A stretch of DNA of 64,000 bases from positions 1,344,486 to 1,408,485 of the forward strand of contig NZ_CP144373.1 of the NCBI RefSeq assembly GCF_040450955.1, written 5' to 3'. Position 1 is the stretch's first letter; every line of letters starts with the position of its first letter. Of this stretch, positions 9,901 to 19,134 are shown piece by piece. This stretch comes from Thermodesulfovibrio sp. 3907-1M. GTDB taxonomy: Bacteria > Nitrospirota > Thermodesulfovibrionia > Thermodesulfovibrionales > Thermodesulfovibrionaceae. A program made the translations under genes and the position numbers. Under the pieces are notes generated by a model, which was not told the DNA's origin, ran no database searches, and was given only the letters and a program-made list of their open reading frames with translations.

Positions 9901-11559
9901 ATGCATTTTATAAAAAATGGGCTGATGCTATTTTTTGTACTGTGTTTAATTTATGTCAAACCATGTTATGCAGAAGTTGACTATTTTAAAAATTTTAAAG
10001 AAACTCTCTTATCCTATTTCCCTTTCATTGCTGGTAAAGTTGTAAAACTGGAAAATAACAAACTCACTCTTGATAAAGGTTATAAAGAGGGAGTAAAAAA
10101 GGGTCAGAGAGTGGTTATTTTTGAAGAAACTGTTCCTTTAATTCACCCTGTAACAAGACAGGTTATAGGTAAATCAGAAAAAATAGTTGGTTCTGCTGAG
10201 GTTGTAAGCGTTGAAGAAAACTCTTCGGTAGCTGAGCTTTTAGAAGGAAACATCTCCTCCAGCGAACCCCTTTTATTCAAGATACCGAAATCAAAAATTA
10301 AAATTTTATATGCTCAAGGAGATACTGAATGGGCAGTCGGCGAAGGCTATTACAGGGACCTGAAAGATACTGAAAGATTTGAACTTATTGATGCTCCTGT
10401 AAATGTAACTGATGTAGAAAAACTTTTAAAACATCCGGGTAATGCCGACGTTTTACTTTTACTTAAACAATCAAAACAGGATGGAAACCTGAAGCTCTCT
10501 CAGGAGCTTTACTGGATTAAAGATAAAAAACTTTTTTCTCGCACCGAGATTGAACTGCCTTCATTAGCTTTGAATGAGTTAAGAAAAAAATATGCCTCAT
10601 TAATAGTTCCTGAAGGGCACACTCTTCTTTCTTTCAGACTTTCAAAAAGCATTAACAGGATTGCTGTTGGCAATTTTGATGGAATAAGCCCAAATCAAAT
10701 TTTAATTGCCTCAGACAGTGAAGTAAGCCTCTACACCATAGATGTTGACCTTAAACTCAAGAGCAACTACTCAATTGCAGTAAGTGGTGATGTTCTCTGG
10801 TTTGATACAGGTGATATTGACAGGGATGGCAAAGATGAGATAGTGATAACAATAAAGAAGGATGAGAGAGTTATTTCATTGATAATTAAATGGGTTGGTG
10901 ATGGTTTCAATGAAATTGCCAGACTTAATGATGTATTTTTAAGAATCTATGATGGAAGATTAATTGCCCAGAGTTACTCTCCTTCCTCTGGTTTTGACGG
11001 AGAAATTTTTTATATAAAGCCTCAACAATCAGGTTATCAGACTAAGGCAGCGTTAAAACTTCCAGTTAAAGCAAACATCTATGATTTTTATCTTTTCGGC
11101 AATATCATGTTTAAGTGGGAAGATGACGGCTCTCTCGCAGTATATGACAACAAGGGTGTTTCTCTCTGGCGCTCACAGGAACCTCTTGGATACGGACTAC
11201 AGTATGAAAAACAAACTGGAATTGCTATGTTAAGCCTCGGAAAATGGAAAGTTCAAAGCAGAATAAAGCCTTTAAGTAACGGAATAATAGTTATAGAGAA
11301 AAAACCTCTTTTAGGACTTGTAAATGTTTCAACCCTTGGATACAAAAGCTCTACATTACATCTACTTCAATGGACAGGAATCGGAATTGAAGATACATCC
11401 ATTACAGAAGAGATGTCAGGAGAAATACTTGACTACGCTGTTTCATCAGATAAATTGTTTGTTCTTGTAAAGCCTCCTTTTGGCTTCAATCCAAAGAGGC
11501 TTCTTCAGGGAGAAAGTCCTTTTGAGACAATTCTACATATACTTTCCTTCAAATATTAA
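9901..11559 (+). CDS. exported protein of unknown function with FlgT-C-like and VCBS-like parts
   Basis: Not recognised as a named gene. The 552-residue product starts with a signal peptide (about 1-24, ending CYA). Residues about 40-90 (GKVVKLENNKLTLDKGYKEG, then a KKGQRV turn) resemble the small beta domain at the FlgT C terminus that recurs in envelope proteins. Around residues 255-320 two repeats have the FG-GAP/VCBS look, including DIDRDGKDEIVI, a likely calcium-binding loop, so a beta-propeller is plausible. It leads the envelope run and ends 3 bases before uppS. A role in the envelope is inferred from location only. An internal ATG at codon 9 would also leave a signal peptide. Confidence 0.85.
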   Translation: MHFIKNGLMLFFVLCLIYVKPCYAEVDYFKNFKETLLSYFPFIAGKVVKLENNKLTLDKGYKEGVKKGQRVVIFEETVPLIHPVTRQVIGKSEKIVGSAEVVSVEENSSVAELLEGNISSSEPLLFKIPKSKIKILYAQGDTEWAVGEGYYRDLKDTERFELIDAPVNVTDVEKLLKHPGNADVLLLLKQSKQDGNLKLSQELYWIKDKKLFSRTEIELPSLALNELRKKYASLIVPEGHTLLSFRLSKSINRIAVGNFDGISPNQILIASDSEVSLYTIDVDLKLKSNYSIAVSGDVLWFDTGDIDRDGKDEIVITIKKDERVISLIIKWVGDGFNEIARLNDVFLRIYDGRLIAQSYSPSSGFDGEIFYIKPQQSGYQTKAALKLPVKANIYDFYLFGNIMFKWEDDGSLAVYDNKGVSLWRSQEPLGYGLQYEKQTGIAMLSLGKWKVQSRIKPLSNGIIVIEKKPLLGLVNVSTLGYKSSTLHLLQWTGIGIEDTSITEEMSGEILDYAVSSDKLFVLVKPPFGFNPKRLLQGESPFETILHILSFKY

Positions 11560-11562
11560 AAA

Positions 11563-12270
11563 ATGGGCAGATTTATAAGGCATGTTGGAATAATAATGGA
11601 TGGAAATGGAAGATGGGCACAGTTGAGAGGACTACCTCGCTATGAAGGACATAAAAGAGGAGTTGAAAAAGTAAAAGAAATTATCCGTGCTGCGATAAGA
11701 CTAAACATTGATGCGCTTACCTTTTATGCTTTTTCAATAGAAAACTGGCAAAGACCAAAAAAGGAAGTTGAAATAATTATGGAGTTATTACAAAATCATC
11801 TAAAAAAGGAAACTCAATTATTTCTTTCTCAGGGAGTCAGGTTTAAAATGATAGGAAATCGTCAGATGTTGCCTACAAATATACTTAAAATAATTGAAGA
11901 AACAGAGCAACTAACAGAGCATTGTAGTAATCTTACCGCACAGTTTGCCATAAGTTATAGTGGAAGGGATGAAATCTTAAGGGCAGTGAAAAAAATAATT
12001 GAAAATCAAATAAAACCTGACGAACTCAATGAAAGCTTATTCTCATCAATGCTTGACACAGCCGGGACTGCAGAGCCTGATCTTATAATCAGAACTTCAG
12101 GAGAACAAAGACTCAGTAATTTTTTAATATGGCAGTCTGCCTATTCTGAGTTTTACTTTACTCAAACTCTTTGGCCAGATTTCACTGAAGAGGAGTTTAC
12201 AGAAGCAATTCTTGATTTTCAAAAAAGACAGAGGAGATTTGGAAAAGTAAGTGAGTTTACAAGGTCATAA
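11563..12270 (+). CDS. uppS: undecaprenyl diphosphate synthase
   Basis: cis-Prenyltransferase that makes the C55 lipid carrier for peptidoglycan and O-antigen. It has 235 residues. The motif GIIMDGNGRWA (Asp13 the key residue) lies at the N terminus, with the middle motif LTFYAFSIENWQRP and the C-terminal DLIIRTSGEQRLSNFLIWQ. Length and all five family blocks are present. It overlaps cdsA by 20 bases; the order uppS-cdsA-dxr-rseP is widely conserved. Confidence 0.97.
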   Translation: MGRFIRHVGIIMDGNGRWAQLRGLPRYEGHKRGVEKVKEIIRAAIRLNIDALTFYAFSIENWQRPKKEVEIIMELLQNHLKKETQLFLSQGVRFKMIGNRQMLPTNILKIIEETEQLTEHCSNLTAQFAISYSGRDEILRAVKKIIENQIKPDELNESLFSSMLDTAGTAEPDLIIRTSGEQRLSNFLIWQSAYSEFYFTQTLWPDFTEEEFTEAILDFQKRQRRFGKVSEFTRS

Positions 12271-13039
12271 AAAAAGAGTTCTCGTTGCACTGATTGCTTT
12301 ACCTCTTTTAGTTTTTCTTGTTGTAAAGCTACCTCCTTACTTCTTTTTAGCACTCCTTACAGCAGTGTGTGCTGTTGGAATGTGGGAATTTTTAAAAATG
12401 TATAAGACTTGCAGTTTCTGGATTGGTTTTGGAATTTTCTCCTCTGTGATCATTTTTTTACTTAACTGTTTTTATCCCCAGTTTGCACTGCATTATTATG
12501 CTACAGCCTTTGCAGTAATAACCATCATTCGTTTAATAGCAAAAAAAGACCCTCAGTATGCACTCTCTGAAATCTCTCCTGTTATGATCGGGCTTTTATA
12601 CATTCCTGCTTTACTTGCTTTCCAATGGTTTTTAAGAGAACATGGCTGGCAATGGATTATATATCTGTATGCTGTTGTATGGTCAGCAGACTCCTTTGCC
12701 TATTACATCGGAAAGGGATTAGGGAAAAAGAAGCTTTATCCAGAAGTAAGTCCCAAAAAAACATGGGCTGGTGCCTATGGCTCTTTAATGGGTGGAATAA
12801 TTGCTTCTTTATTATTTGGAAATTTTTTACTGTCAAAGCCTTTTGTCAAACTTTTAATAGCTGGCTTCTTAATTGGCTTTATCAGCATATTTGGTGATCT
12901 TGTTGAATCAATGTTTAAAAGAGATGCTCAGGTAAAGGATTCAAGCTTTCTTTTTCCAGAGCATGGTGGAGTTCTTGATAAAATAGATAGTATGCTTTTT
13001 GCAGGTGTTTTACTGTATTTTTTTATGAAGCTTATGTAG
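12251..13039 (+). CDS. cdsA: phosphatidate cytidylyltransferase
   Basis: Makes CDP-diacylglycerol for phospholipid synthesis in the inner membrane. The 262-residue protein has 7-8 hydrophobic segments and the C-terminal CdsA signature SMFKRDAQVKDSSFLFPEHG followed by GVLDKIDS. The start is GTG at 12251 inside the end of uppS. Its product feeds pgsA, which lies 3.6 kb downstream in the same run. Confidence 0.95.
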   Translation: MSLQGHKKRVLVALIALPLLVFLVVKLPPYFFLALLTAVCAVGMWEFLKMYKTCSFWIGFGIFSSVIIFLLNCFYPQFALHYYATAFAVITIIRLIAKKDPQYALSEISPVMIGLLYIPALLAFQWFLREHGWQWIIYLYAVVWSADSFAYYIGKGLGKKKLYPEVSPKKTWAGAYGSLMGGIIASLLFGNFLLSKPFVKLLIAGFLIGFISIFGDLVESMFKRDAQVKDSSFLFPEHGGVLDKIDSMLFAGVLLYFFMKLM

Positions 13040-13048
13040 GAGAAGGCA

Positions 13049-14194
13049 TTGAAAAAAGTTGTAATACTTGGTAGCACAGGCTCTATAGGTAAAAATGCTC
13101 TTCAGGTAATAAGGCAATTTCCTGAAAAATTTAAGGTTCTTGGGCTTGCTGTCAAAAGTAGCATTAACCTTCTTAAAGAGCAGATTGAAGAGTTTAAACC
13201 AGAGTACGTGGCAGTTTATGATAAAAAAGCCTGCGAAAAGTTAAAGAAAGAAATAAAATCATTAAATATACTCTGTGGAACTGAAGGAGTATGCGAGATT
13301 GCAAGACTTAAAGAAGTAGACATTGTTCTTTCAGCTATTGTTGGTGCAGAAGGTCTTCTACCCACATTTGAAGCAGTAAAGGCTGGCAAAACAGTAGCAC
13401 TTGCGAACAAGGAAAGCCTTGTAATGGCTGGTGACTTAATAAAAAAACAAGTCAGCAAGAGCAAAGCTCAGATAATTCCCGTTGACAGCGAACACAGTGC
13501 TGTTTTTCAATGCATTAACGGATGCAATAAAACTTACATAAGAAAAATATGGCTTACTGCCTCTGGAGGACCTTTTAGAGGAAAGAAATCCTGGGAAATA
13601 GAAAATGTAACTCCTCAGGAAGCATTAAATCATCCAAAATGGAAGATGGGAAAGAGAATTACCATAGATTCAGCAACCCTTATGAATAAAGGATTTGAAG
13701 TTATTGAAGCACATTTTCTCTTTGACATACCTGTTGAAAACATTGCAGTATTGATTCATCCTCAAAGCATTGTTCACTGTCTTGTTGAATTTATTGACGG
13801 AACCTATCTCGCCCAGATAAGCAACCCTGATATGAAAGCTCCTATTGCGCTGGCACTTTCTCTTCCAGAGAGACTTCCAGATATAGTTTCTCCAATAGAC
13901 TGGAACACTTTACGGGAGCTTAACTTTGAATTACCTGATACAGAGGTTTTTCCATGCCTAAGCCTTGCTTATGAAGCAGTCAAGATTGGAGGCAGTATGC
14001 CAGTGGTTTTAAATGCCGCTGATGAGATTGCTGTTGATGCTTTTCTTTCAGGAAGGTTAAAATTTAATGAGATACCCAAATTGATTAAAAAAGTTATGGA
14101 TGTCCACAGAGTTTTTAATCCTGACAGTATAGAAGAAATCCTTGAAATTGATAGCTGGGCAAGAAAAAAAGCACTGGAGGAAATAAAAAAATGA
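13049..14194 (+). CDS. dxr: 1-deoxy-D-xylulose 5-phosphate reductoisomerase
   Basis: First committed enzyme of the MEP isoprenoid pathway; it makes the C5 units used by UppS. It has 381 residues: NADPH-binding start KKVVILGSTGSIGKNALQVI, metal and substrate residues in PVDSEHSAVFQC, and the loop ASGGPFRG. The start codon is TTG at 13049 behind AGGAGAAGG; no in-frame ATG fits the conserved N terminus. It lies 9 bases after cdsA and overlaps rseP by 4. Confidence 0.97.
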   Translation: MKKVVILGSTGSIGKNALQVIRQFPEKFKVLGLAVKSSINLLKEQIEEFKPEYVAVYDKKACEKLKKEIKSLNILCGTEGVCEIARLKEVDIVLSAIVGAEGLLPTFEAVKAGKTVALANKESLVMAGDLIKKQVSKSKAQIIPVDSEHSAVFQCINGCNKTYIRKIWLTASGGPFRGKKSWEIENVTPQEALNHPKWKMGKRITIDSATLMNKGFEVIEAHFLFDIPVENIAVLIHPQSIVHCLVEFIDGTYLAQISNPDMKAPIALALSLPERLPDIVSPIDWNTLRELNFELPDTEVFPCLSLAYEAVKIGGSMPVVLNAADEIAVDAFLSGRLKFNEIPKLIKKVMDVHRVFNPDSIEEILEIDSWARKKALEEIKK

Positions 14195-15255
14195 ACTTTA
14201 TTTATGCAATAATTCTCTTTGGTTTTTTAATATTTATTCATGAAATCGGTCATTTCCTCGCTGCCAAAATAAGTGGGGTAAGGGTTCTTAAATTCTCAAT
14301 TGGTTTTGGACCAAAGGTAATTGGTAAAAGAATTGGAGAAACAGAATATCTACTGAGTGCTGTTCCTCTTGGTGGATATGTAAAAATGTATGGAGAAGAG
14401 TTTGGCGATGAAGTAATTGACGAAAGACGCTCTTTTAAACATCAGCCAGTCTATAAAAAAATTTTCATTGTTTTTGCAGGTCCTCTTTTTAACATAATTG
14501 GCGCTGTCTTTCTCTTCTGGATTGTATTTGTGCACGGAGTTCCTGTAATTAAACCAGTAATAGGAGAAGTTATGGAAAACTCACCTGCTTACATGGCAGG
14601 ATTAAAGACTGGCGATAAAATCATAGAGATTGAAGGACAAAAAATCTCAAACTGGTTTGACATGGCTCAGTTTATCCAGCAGAATCCAAATAAAAATCTT
14701 AATTTTAAAATTGAAAGAAACGGTGAAATCATTCAACTTCAGATAACTCCTCATGGAAAGGAGGCTAAAAACATTTTTGGGGAAAAGGTTTTTGTTGGGC
14801 AAATCGGAATAAAGCCAGATGAAAAGGCTATTTTTATAAAAAAAGAAGAGCCTTTGAATGCTCTTAACATGTCTATTAAGAAATGCTATGAAATTGTAGA
14901 GCTTACCTATCTTACCATTGTAAAAATCTTTCAAAGAGTTGTTTCAACTGAGGTAATAGGAGGTCCTATTCTCATATTTCAGGCTGCAGGGAAAACTGCT
15001 GAGCAGGGATTGGTAAGTTTCTTAAGCTTTGCAGCAATAATCAGCATAAATCTCGGAGTGCTTAACTTGCTTCCAATTCCTGTTTTAGATGGTGGTCACA
15101 TTTTATTTTTCCTAATTGAGGCAATAAGAAGGAAACCCTTAAGTGAAAAATTCATTGCAGTCTCGCAAAAAATCGGCATAGCCTTTTTAGTTGCCTTAAT
15201 GATGCTTGCTTTTTACAATGATATTTTAAGACTTTTAACCGGGAAGATGCCATGA
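14191..15255 (+). CDS. rseP: intramembrane site-2 metalloprotease RseP
   Basis: Membrane zinc protease that clips anti-sigma factors and leftover signal peptides. It has 354 residues, with HEIGH at residues 17-21 in the first membrane helix, one PDZ domain at about 110-190 and the third zinc ligand in NLLPIPVLDGGH near the C terminus. One PDZ instead of the two of E. coli is common in non-proteobacteria. It overlaps dxr and the NUDIX gene by 4 bases each. No anti-sigma/sigma pair is visible nearby. Confidence 0.95.
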   Translation: MNFIYAIILFGFLIFIHEIGHFLAAKISGVRVLKFSIGFGPKVIGKRIGETEYLLSAVPLGGYVKMYGEEFGDEVIDERRSFKHQPVYKKIFIVFAGPLFNIIGAVFLFWIVFVHGVPVIKPVIGEVMENSPAYMAGLKTGDKIIEIEGQKISNWFDMAQFIQQNPNKNLNFKIERNGEIIQLQITPHGKEAKNIFGEKVFVGQIGIKPDEKAIFIKKEEPLNALNMSIKKCYEIVELTYLTIVKIFQRVVSTEVIGGPILIFQAAGKTAEQGLVSFLSFAAIISINLGVLNLLPIPVLDGGHILFFLIEAIRRKPLSEKFIAVSQKIGIAFLVALMMLAFYNDILRLLTGKMP

Positions 15256-15680
15256 TGAAAAGAGTTTTCTCTGCAGGTGGAGTTGTTTATAAATTTGAAA
15301 ACGGAGATTTAAAAATACTGCTGATTTCAACAAAAGAAGGTAAAGCCTGGGCTTTACCAAAGGGGTTGATAGAAAAAGGAGAGAACTCTAAAGAAACTGC
15401 CCTGAGAGAGATAAAAGAAGAAACAGGCATAGATGGTAAAATAGTTGATGAAATTGGAGAAACTTCTTACTGGTTTGTCATGGATGGAGAAAAATACTTT
15501 AAAACTGTAAAATACTTTCTTGTAGAATACACAGGCGGTGAAATAACTCCTCAATGGGAAATAAATTCTGCAGAATGGTTTAGCCCCGATGAGGCAGTGG
15601 AGAAAATTACCTACAAGACTGACAGAGAAATCTTAAAAAAAGCCATAGAAAAAATTTATGGGCAAAATATTAAGTCCTGA
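15252..15680 (+). CDS. NUDIX hydrolase, diadenosine polyphosphate type
   Basis: Small hydrolase, 142 residues, with a complete NUDIX box (Gly, five residues, Glu, seven residues, then REIKEETGI) at about residues 37-59. The start SAGGVVYK and the box sequence resemble bacterial Ap4A-type hydrolases. The substrate cannot be fixed from sequence. It overlaps rseP by 4 bases and the next gene by 23, so it is cotranscribed with envelope genes. Confidence 0.9.
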   Translation: MMKRVFSAGGVVYKFENGDLKILLISTKEGKAWALPKGLIEKGENSKETALREIKEETGIDGKIVDEIGETSYWFVMDGEKYFKTVKYFLVEYTGGEITPQWEINSAEWFSPDEAVEKITYKTDREILKKAIEKIYGQNIKS

Positions 15681-16662
15681 ACAACTGAAAAAAGAGATAG
15701 AGAAATTAAAAAAAAAGGGTAAAAAAATTGTTTTTACAAATGGATGCTTTGATATAATCCATGTGGGACACATAAGATATTTAAAGGAAGCAAAAAAACT
15801 TGGGAATGTACTAATAGTTGCCATAAACTCTGACAGCTCTGTTAGAAAAATCAAACCACTCAGACCAATTAATCCAGAGAATGAGAGAGCAGAAGTGCTT
15901 TCTGCAATGCAATTCGTTGATTTTGTTACACTTTTTAATGAAGACACGCCCTATGAACTTATTAAGTATCTTCAGCCAGATGTTCTTGTTAAAGGAGGAG
16001 ACTGGAAGATTCAGGATATTGTAGGAGCAGACCTTGTAAAGGAAGCCTACAGTCTTCCATATGTTGAAGGAGTTTCAACCACTGAAATAATCAATAAAAT
16101 TTTAAATAAATACAAAAATTTCAATATTCAGCCTTCAGCTGAAACTATAGAAAAGGCAAAAAAAGTAAAATTTCTCATTCTTGATGTTGACGGAGTTTTA
16201 ACTCGTGGAGACATAATCCTTGACGATGAAAACAATGAATTTAAAATTTTTAATGTAAGAGATGGGCACGGTCTTGTTATGCTTCATAAAGCAGGAATAA
16301 AGATTGCTGTAATAACAGGAAGACATTCAAAGGCACTTCAGAGAAGAATGAAAGAACTTGGAATTACAGAGGTTCATCAGGGTACACGGGAAAAACTCAA
16401 GATTTTCTATGAAATAGTTAAAAAATTCAATCTCAAAAAAGAAGAAATTGCAGCAATGGGTGATGACATAATTGATTTATCTATTTTAAGCAGAGCAGGA
16501 CTGTCATTTGCTCCACAGGATGCTCATGAAGAAGTTAAAAAAAATGTTGACATGGTAACTCAATGTAAAGCTGGACAGGGTGCTGTAAGAGAAATCTGTG
16601 ATATAATTTTAAAAGCAAAAGGACTCTGGGATAAATTTATAGATGAATACTCAAATCTTTAA
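15658..16662 (+). CDS. fused HldE-C-type cytidylyl/adenylyltransferase and KdsC-type HAD phosphatase
   Basis: One 334-residue protein with two enzyme domains. Residues about 1-145 are a nucleotidyltransferase of the RfaE/HldE C-terminal family (TNGCFDIIHVGHIRYL, HVGH at 35-38, VKGGDW, and VSTTEIINKI at the end). Residues about 165-330 are a C0-type HAD phosphatase like KdsC: DVDGVLTRG with Asp176 and Asp178, VRDGHGLVMLHKAGIKIAVI, and MGDDIIDL. The first would make ADP-heptose from heptose-1-phosphate; the second would remove phosphate from Kdo-8-phosphate. Both serve the LPS inner core, consistent with lpt genes in the window. The reading frame runs through a short linker without a break. Substrates are inferred by family. 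Confidence 0.9.
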   Translation: MGKILSPEQLKKEIEKLKKKGKKIVFTNGCFDIIHVGHIRYLKEAKKLGNVLIVAINSDSSVRKIKPLRPINPENERAEVLSAMQFVDFVTLFNEDTPYELIKYLQPDVLVKGGDWKIQDIVGADLVKEAYSLPYVEGVSTTEIINKILNKYKNFNIQPSAETIEKAKKVKFLILDVDGVLTRGDIILDDENNEFKIFNVRDGHGLVMLHKAGIKIAVITGRHSKALQRRMKELGITEVHQGTREKLKIFYEIVKKFNLKKEEIAAMGDDIIDLSILSRAGLSFAPQDAHEEVKKNVDMVTQCKAGQGAVREICDIILKAKGLWDKFIDEYSNL

Positions 16663-17179
16663 TCTTCCTACGACATTAACGATTATACGCATACTTATTA
16701 TTCCGATTTTTATAATAGAGGCGCCAACAAATCCACAACTTGGTGCATTTCTGTTTTTTATAGCATCTGTAACTGATTTTCTTGACGGATATCTGGCAAG
16801 AAAATTTCGCCAGATAACAAAATTAGGAATTATATTAGACCCTATTGCTGATAAACTTCTTGTAATAGCTGCCTTAATTATTCTCGTTGACATAGCAAGA
16901 GTTCCTGCATGGATAGCCACTGTTATTGTTTTAAGAGAATTCATAATCACCACAATGCGTTTTTATGCTTTATCCCGTGGAGTTGTTATTCCTGCTGAGA
17001 CTGCTGGCAAGGCAAAAACCGTGCTTCAGATGATATCAATTTTGCTACTTCTTATTGCAGAAGAAGTATATGGAGTTGACCTTTATGATTTAGGAGTTAT
17101 TTTAATATACATCGCCACATTTGTAGCTGTATTTTCTGGAATTCAGTATATTTTCCACTTCTGGAGGAATATAAAATGA
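16643..17179 (+). CDS. pgsA: CDP-diacylglycerol-glycerol-3-phosphate 3-phosphatidyltransferase
   Basis: Makes phosphatidylglycerol phosphate from CDP-diacylglycerol. The 178-residue membrane protein has the CDP-alcohol phosphotransferase motif DG-x2-AR-x8-G-x3-D-x3-D (DGYLARKF, then GIILDPIADK). The start ATG lies within the last codons of the fusion gene upstream (20-base overlap). It works downstream of CdsA and next to PlsY in phospholipid synthesis. Confidence 0.94.
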   Translation: MNTQIFNLPTTLTIIRILIIPIFIIEAPTNPQLGAFLFFIASVTDFLDGYLARKFRQITKLGIILDPIADKLLVIAALIILVDIARVPAWIATVIVLREFIITTMRFYALSRGVVIPAETAGKAKTVLQMISILLLLIAEEVYGVDLYDLGVILIYIATFVAVFSGIQYIFHFWRNIK

Positions 17180-17766
17180 GTCTTCTTTTCTGTATATTAG
17201 CCTTTTTTCTTGGCTCCATTCCCTGGGGATATCTCATCGGTAAAGCAAAAGGCATTGACCTGAGAAAAACAGGAAGTGGAAACATCGGAGCAACAAATGT
17301 AATGAGAGTTATTGGTAAAAAAGAGGCATTGATTACTTTACTACTTGATATAGCAAAAGGGATTATTCCTGTTGTGATTTTAAAATTCTCTTCCTATGGA
17401 GAAAATGAAATTTTGCCTGGTGCAGTGGGATTTTTTGCCATACTTGGACACTGTTTTACACCTTTTCTTAAGTTTAAAGGAGGCAAAGGAGTTGCCACCT
17501 CTATCGGAGTTTTATTAGCCTACATGCCTTTAGCTGGGCTTATTACAGTGTTTATCTGGATAATTACTGTTAAAATTAGCAGAATCTCTTCTCTGGGAGC
17601 ACTTGTCTCCTTTGCTTTGCTTCCCTTGAATGTGATCATTATAAACTATCCTAAGGAGTTTTTGTTTTTTGCATGGCTCTTTACAATTCTCATTTATTCA
17701 AGGCATATTTCAAATATAAAAAGATTAATTAAAGGAACTGAACCCAGAATCGGAGAAAAGAAATGA
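17176..17766 (+). CDS. plsY: acyl-phosphate:glycerol-3-phosphate acyltransferase
   Basis: Membrane enzyme that puts the first acyl chain on glycerol-3-phosphate. It has 196 residues and about five hydrophobic helices. The three conserved cytoplasmic loops are visible: [24 protein letters not shown] and [12 protein letters not shown]. It overlaps pgsA and queC by 4 bases each. Confidence 0.96.
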   Translation: MSLLFCILAFFLGSIPWGYLIGKAKGIDLRKTGSGNIGATNVMRVIGKKEALITLLLDIAKGIIPVVILKFSSYGENEILPGAVGFFAILGHCFTPFLKFKGGKGVATSIGVLLAYMPLAGLITVFIWIITVKISRISSLGALVSFALLPLNVIIINYPKEFLFFAWLFTILIYSRHISNIKRLIKGTEPRIGEKK

Positions 17767-18428
17767 AAGCTGTTGTACTTTTAAGCGGAGGAATTGACTC
17801 CTCAACAACTCTTGCCATAGCAAAAAATGAAGGATTTGAATGTTATGCTCTTTCCTTTGACTATAGACAACGACATAAAGTAGAGCTTGAATCTGCCAAA
17901 AAGGTGGCAGAATATGTAGGAGTAAAGGAACATTTAATCATTTCCTTTGATTTAAGAAAAATCGGAGGTTCAGCTTTAACATCAGAGATTGATGTGCCAG
18001 CTGGAACACAGGAAGGAATCCCTGTTACCTATGTTCCAGCCCGTAATACCATATTCCTGAGTTTTGCCCTTGCCTGGGCTGAGGTTTTAAATGCATCGTA
18101 TATCTTTATTGGTGCTAATGTTGTTGATTATTCGGGATATCCTGATTGCAGACCCGAATATCTTCAGGCTTTTGAGCGCATGGCAAATCTTGCAACAAAA
18201 ATCTCAGTAGAAGGCAAATTACAATTTAAAATTCATGCTCCTCTCCTTTATCTTACAAAAGCAGAAATAATTAAAAAAGGAGTTGAACTCGGGCTTGATT
18301 ATTCTCTTACATGGAGCTGCTACAATCCTCAGGGTGAACCTCCAAAACCATGTCTTAAATGCCCAAGTTGCATATATAGATTGAAAGGCTTTGAAGAAGC
18401 AGGGATACAAGATCCTCTAATAAAATGA
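17763..18428 (+). CDS. queC: 7-cyano-7-deazaguanine synthase
   Basis: Converts 7-carboxy-7-deazaguanine to preQ0 for queuosine tRNA modification. It has 221 residues. The PP-loop LSGGIDSST is at 7-15, and the C-terminal zinc site has four cysteines in [19 protein letters not shown]. No other queuosine gene is adjacent; it is embedded in a lipid/envelope run, overlapping both neighbours by 4 bases, so it is probably carried along by operon growth. Confidence 0.96.
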   Translation: MKAVVLLSGGIDSSTTLAIAKNEGFECYALSFDYRQRHKVELESAKKVAEYVGVKEHLIISFDLRKIGGSALTSEIDVPAGTQEGIPVTYVPARNTIFLSFALAWAEVLNASYIFIGANVVDYSGYPDCRPEYLQAFERMANLATKISVEGKLQFKIHAPLLYLTKAEIIKKGVELGLDYSLTWSCYNPQGEPPKPCLKCPSCIYRLKGFEEAGIQDPLIK

Positions 18429-19132
18429 TTACAATAAAACTTCACACGAATGTAATAAAAAAAATAGTTCTCAGTGCAATTAAAGCCAATAAAGGTAAAT
18501 ACACATATGAAGAACTGGTAATTGATGGTTTGAAAATTCTTGAGATGATGAGAGATGTTGGTTGCAGAATTACAATTAAAGGAAGGGAAAACCTTAAAGA
18601 TTTAGAACCTCCATGCGTTTTTATAGCAAATCACATGAGCACCCTTGAAACACTAGTTCTTCCCGGTGTAATTGGAAAAGAATTTAGAGTAACCTTTGTA
18701 GTGAAGAAATCTTTACTTAAATATCCCTTTTTTGGAAAAATTCTGTCTGCTCTGAATCCAATTCCAGTTACAAGAAAAAATCCCAGAGAAGACTACAAAG
18801 TAGTAATGACTGAAGGATTAAAAAGGCTTCAGGAAGGAATATCTGTAATCGTCTTTCCTCAGGCAACCCGTGAGATTATTTTTGACCCAACGAAGTTCAA
18901 CACTCTTGGAATAAAGCTTGCAAAAAAAGCTCACGTTCCCGCTGTGCCTATAGCTTTAAGAACAGATGCATGGGGAATAGGCAAAATTTTTAAAGATTTT
19001 GGTAAAATTGATCCTTCAAAGCCTATTTGTTTTTTTATTGGTAGTCCTCTTTATGTTGAAGATAAAGGACTGAAGCAGCATATTCAGGTCATCCAATTCA
19101 TAGAAAACTCTCTTAAAAAATGTTATAATTGA
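18425..19132 (+). CDS. PlsC-like 1-acylglycerol-3-phosphate acyltransferase
   Basis: Acyltransferase of the LPLAT family, 235 residues. The active-site block reads NHMSTLE, with Glu where most members have Asp in the H-x4-D motif, and the substrate block VFPQATREI replaces the common FPEGTRS. These departures suggest a variant substrate, though phosphatidate synthesis beside plsY is the simplest reading. A membrane-binding hydrophobic part is weak. It overlaps queC by 4 bases and ends just before a coiled-coil gene. Confidence 0.82.
   Translation: MITIKLHTNVIKKIVLSAIKANKGKYTYEELVIDGLKILEMMRDVGCRITIKGRENLKDLEPPCVFIANHMSTLETLVLPGVIGKEFRVTFVVKKSLLKYPFFGKILSALNPIPVTRKNPREDYKVVMTEGLKRLQEGISVIVFPQATREIIFDPTKFNTLGIKLAKKAHVPAVPIALRTDAWGIGKIFKDFGKIDPSKPICFFIGSPLYVEDKGLKQHIQVIQFIENSLKKCYN
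19124..19129 (+). promoter_or_regulatory. possible -10 box for a leaderless internal transcript
   Basis: A perfect TATAAT five bases before the ATG at 19135, inside the end of the acyltransferase gene. No convincing -35 box is found at 16-18 bases (the best is TAGAAA). The ATG lacks a Shine-Dalgarno. It is listed because the distance to the ATG is the same as at 9901, 41468 and 62385. Confidence 0.35.
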
Positions 19133-19134
19133 TT

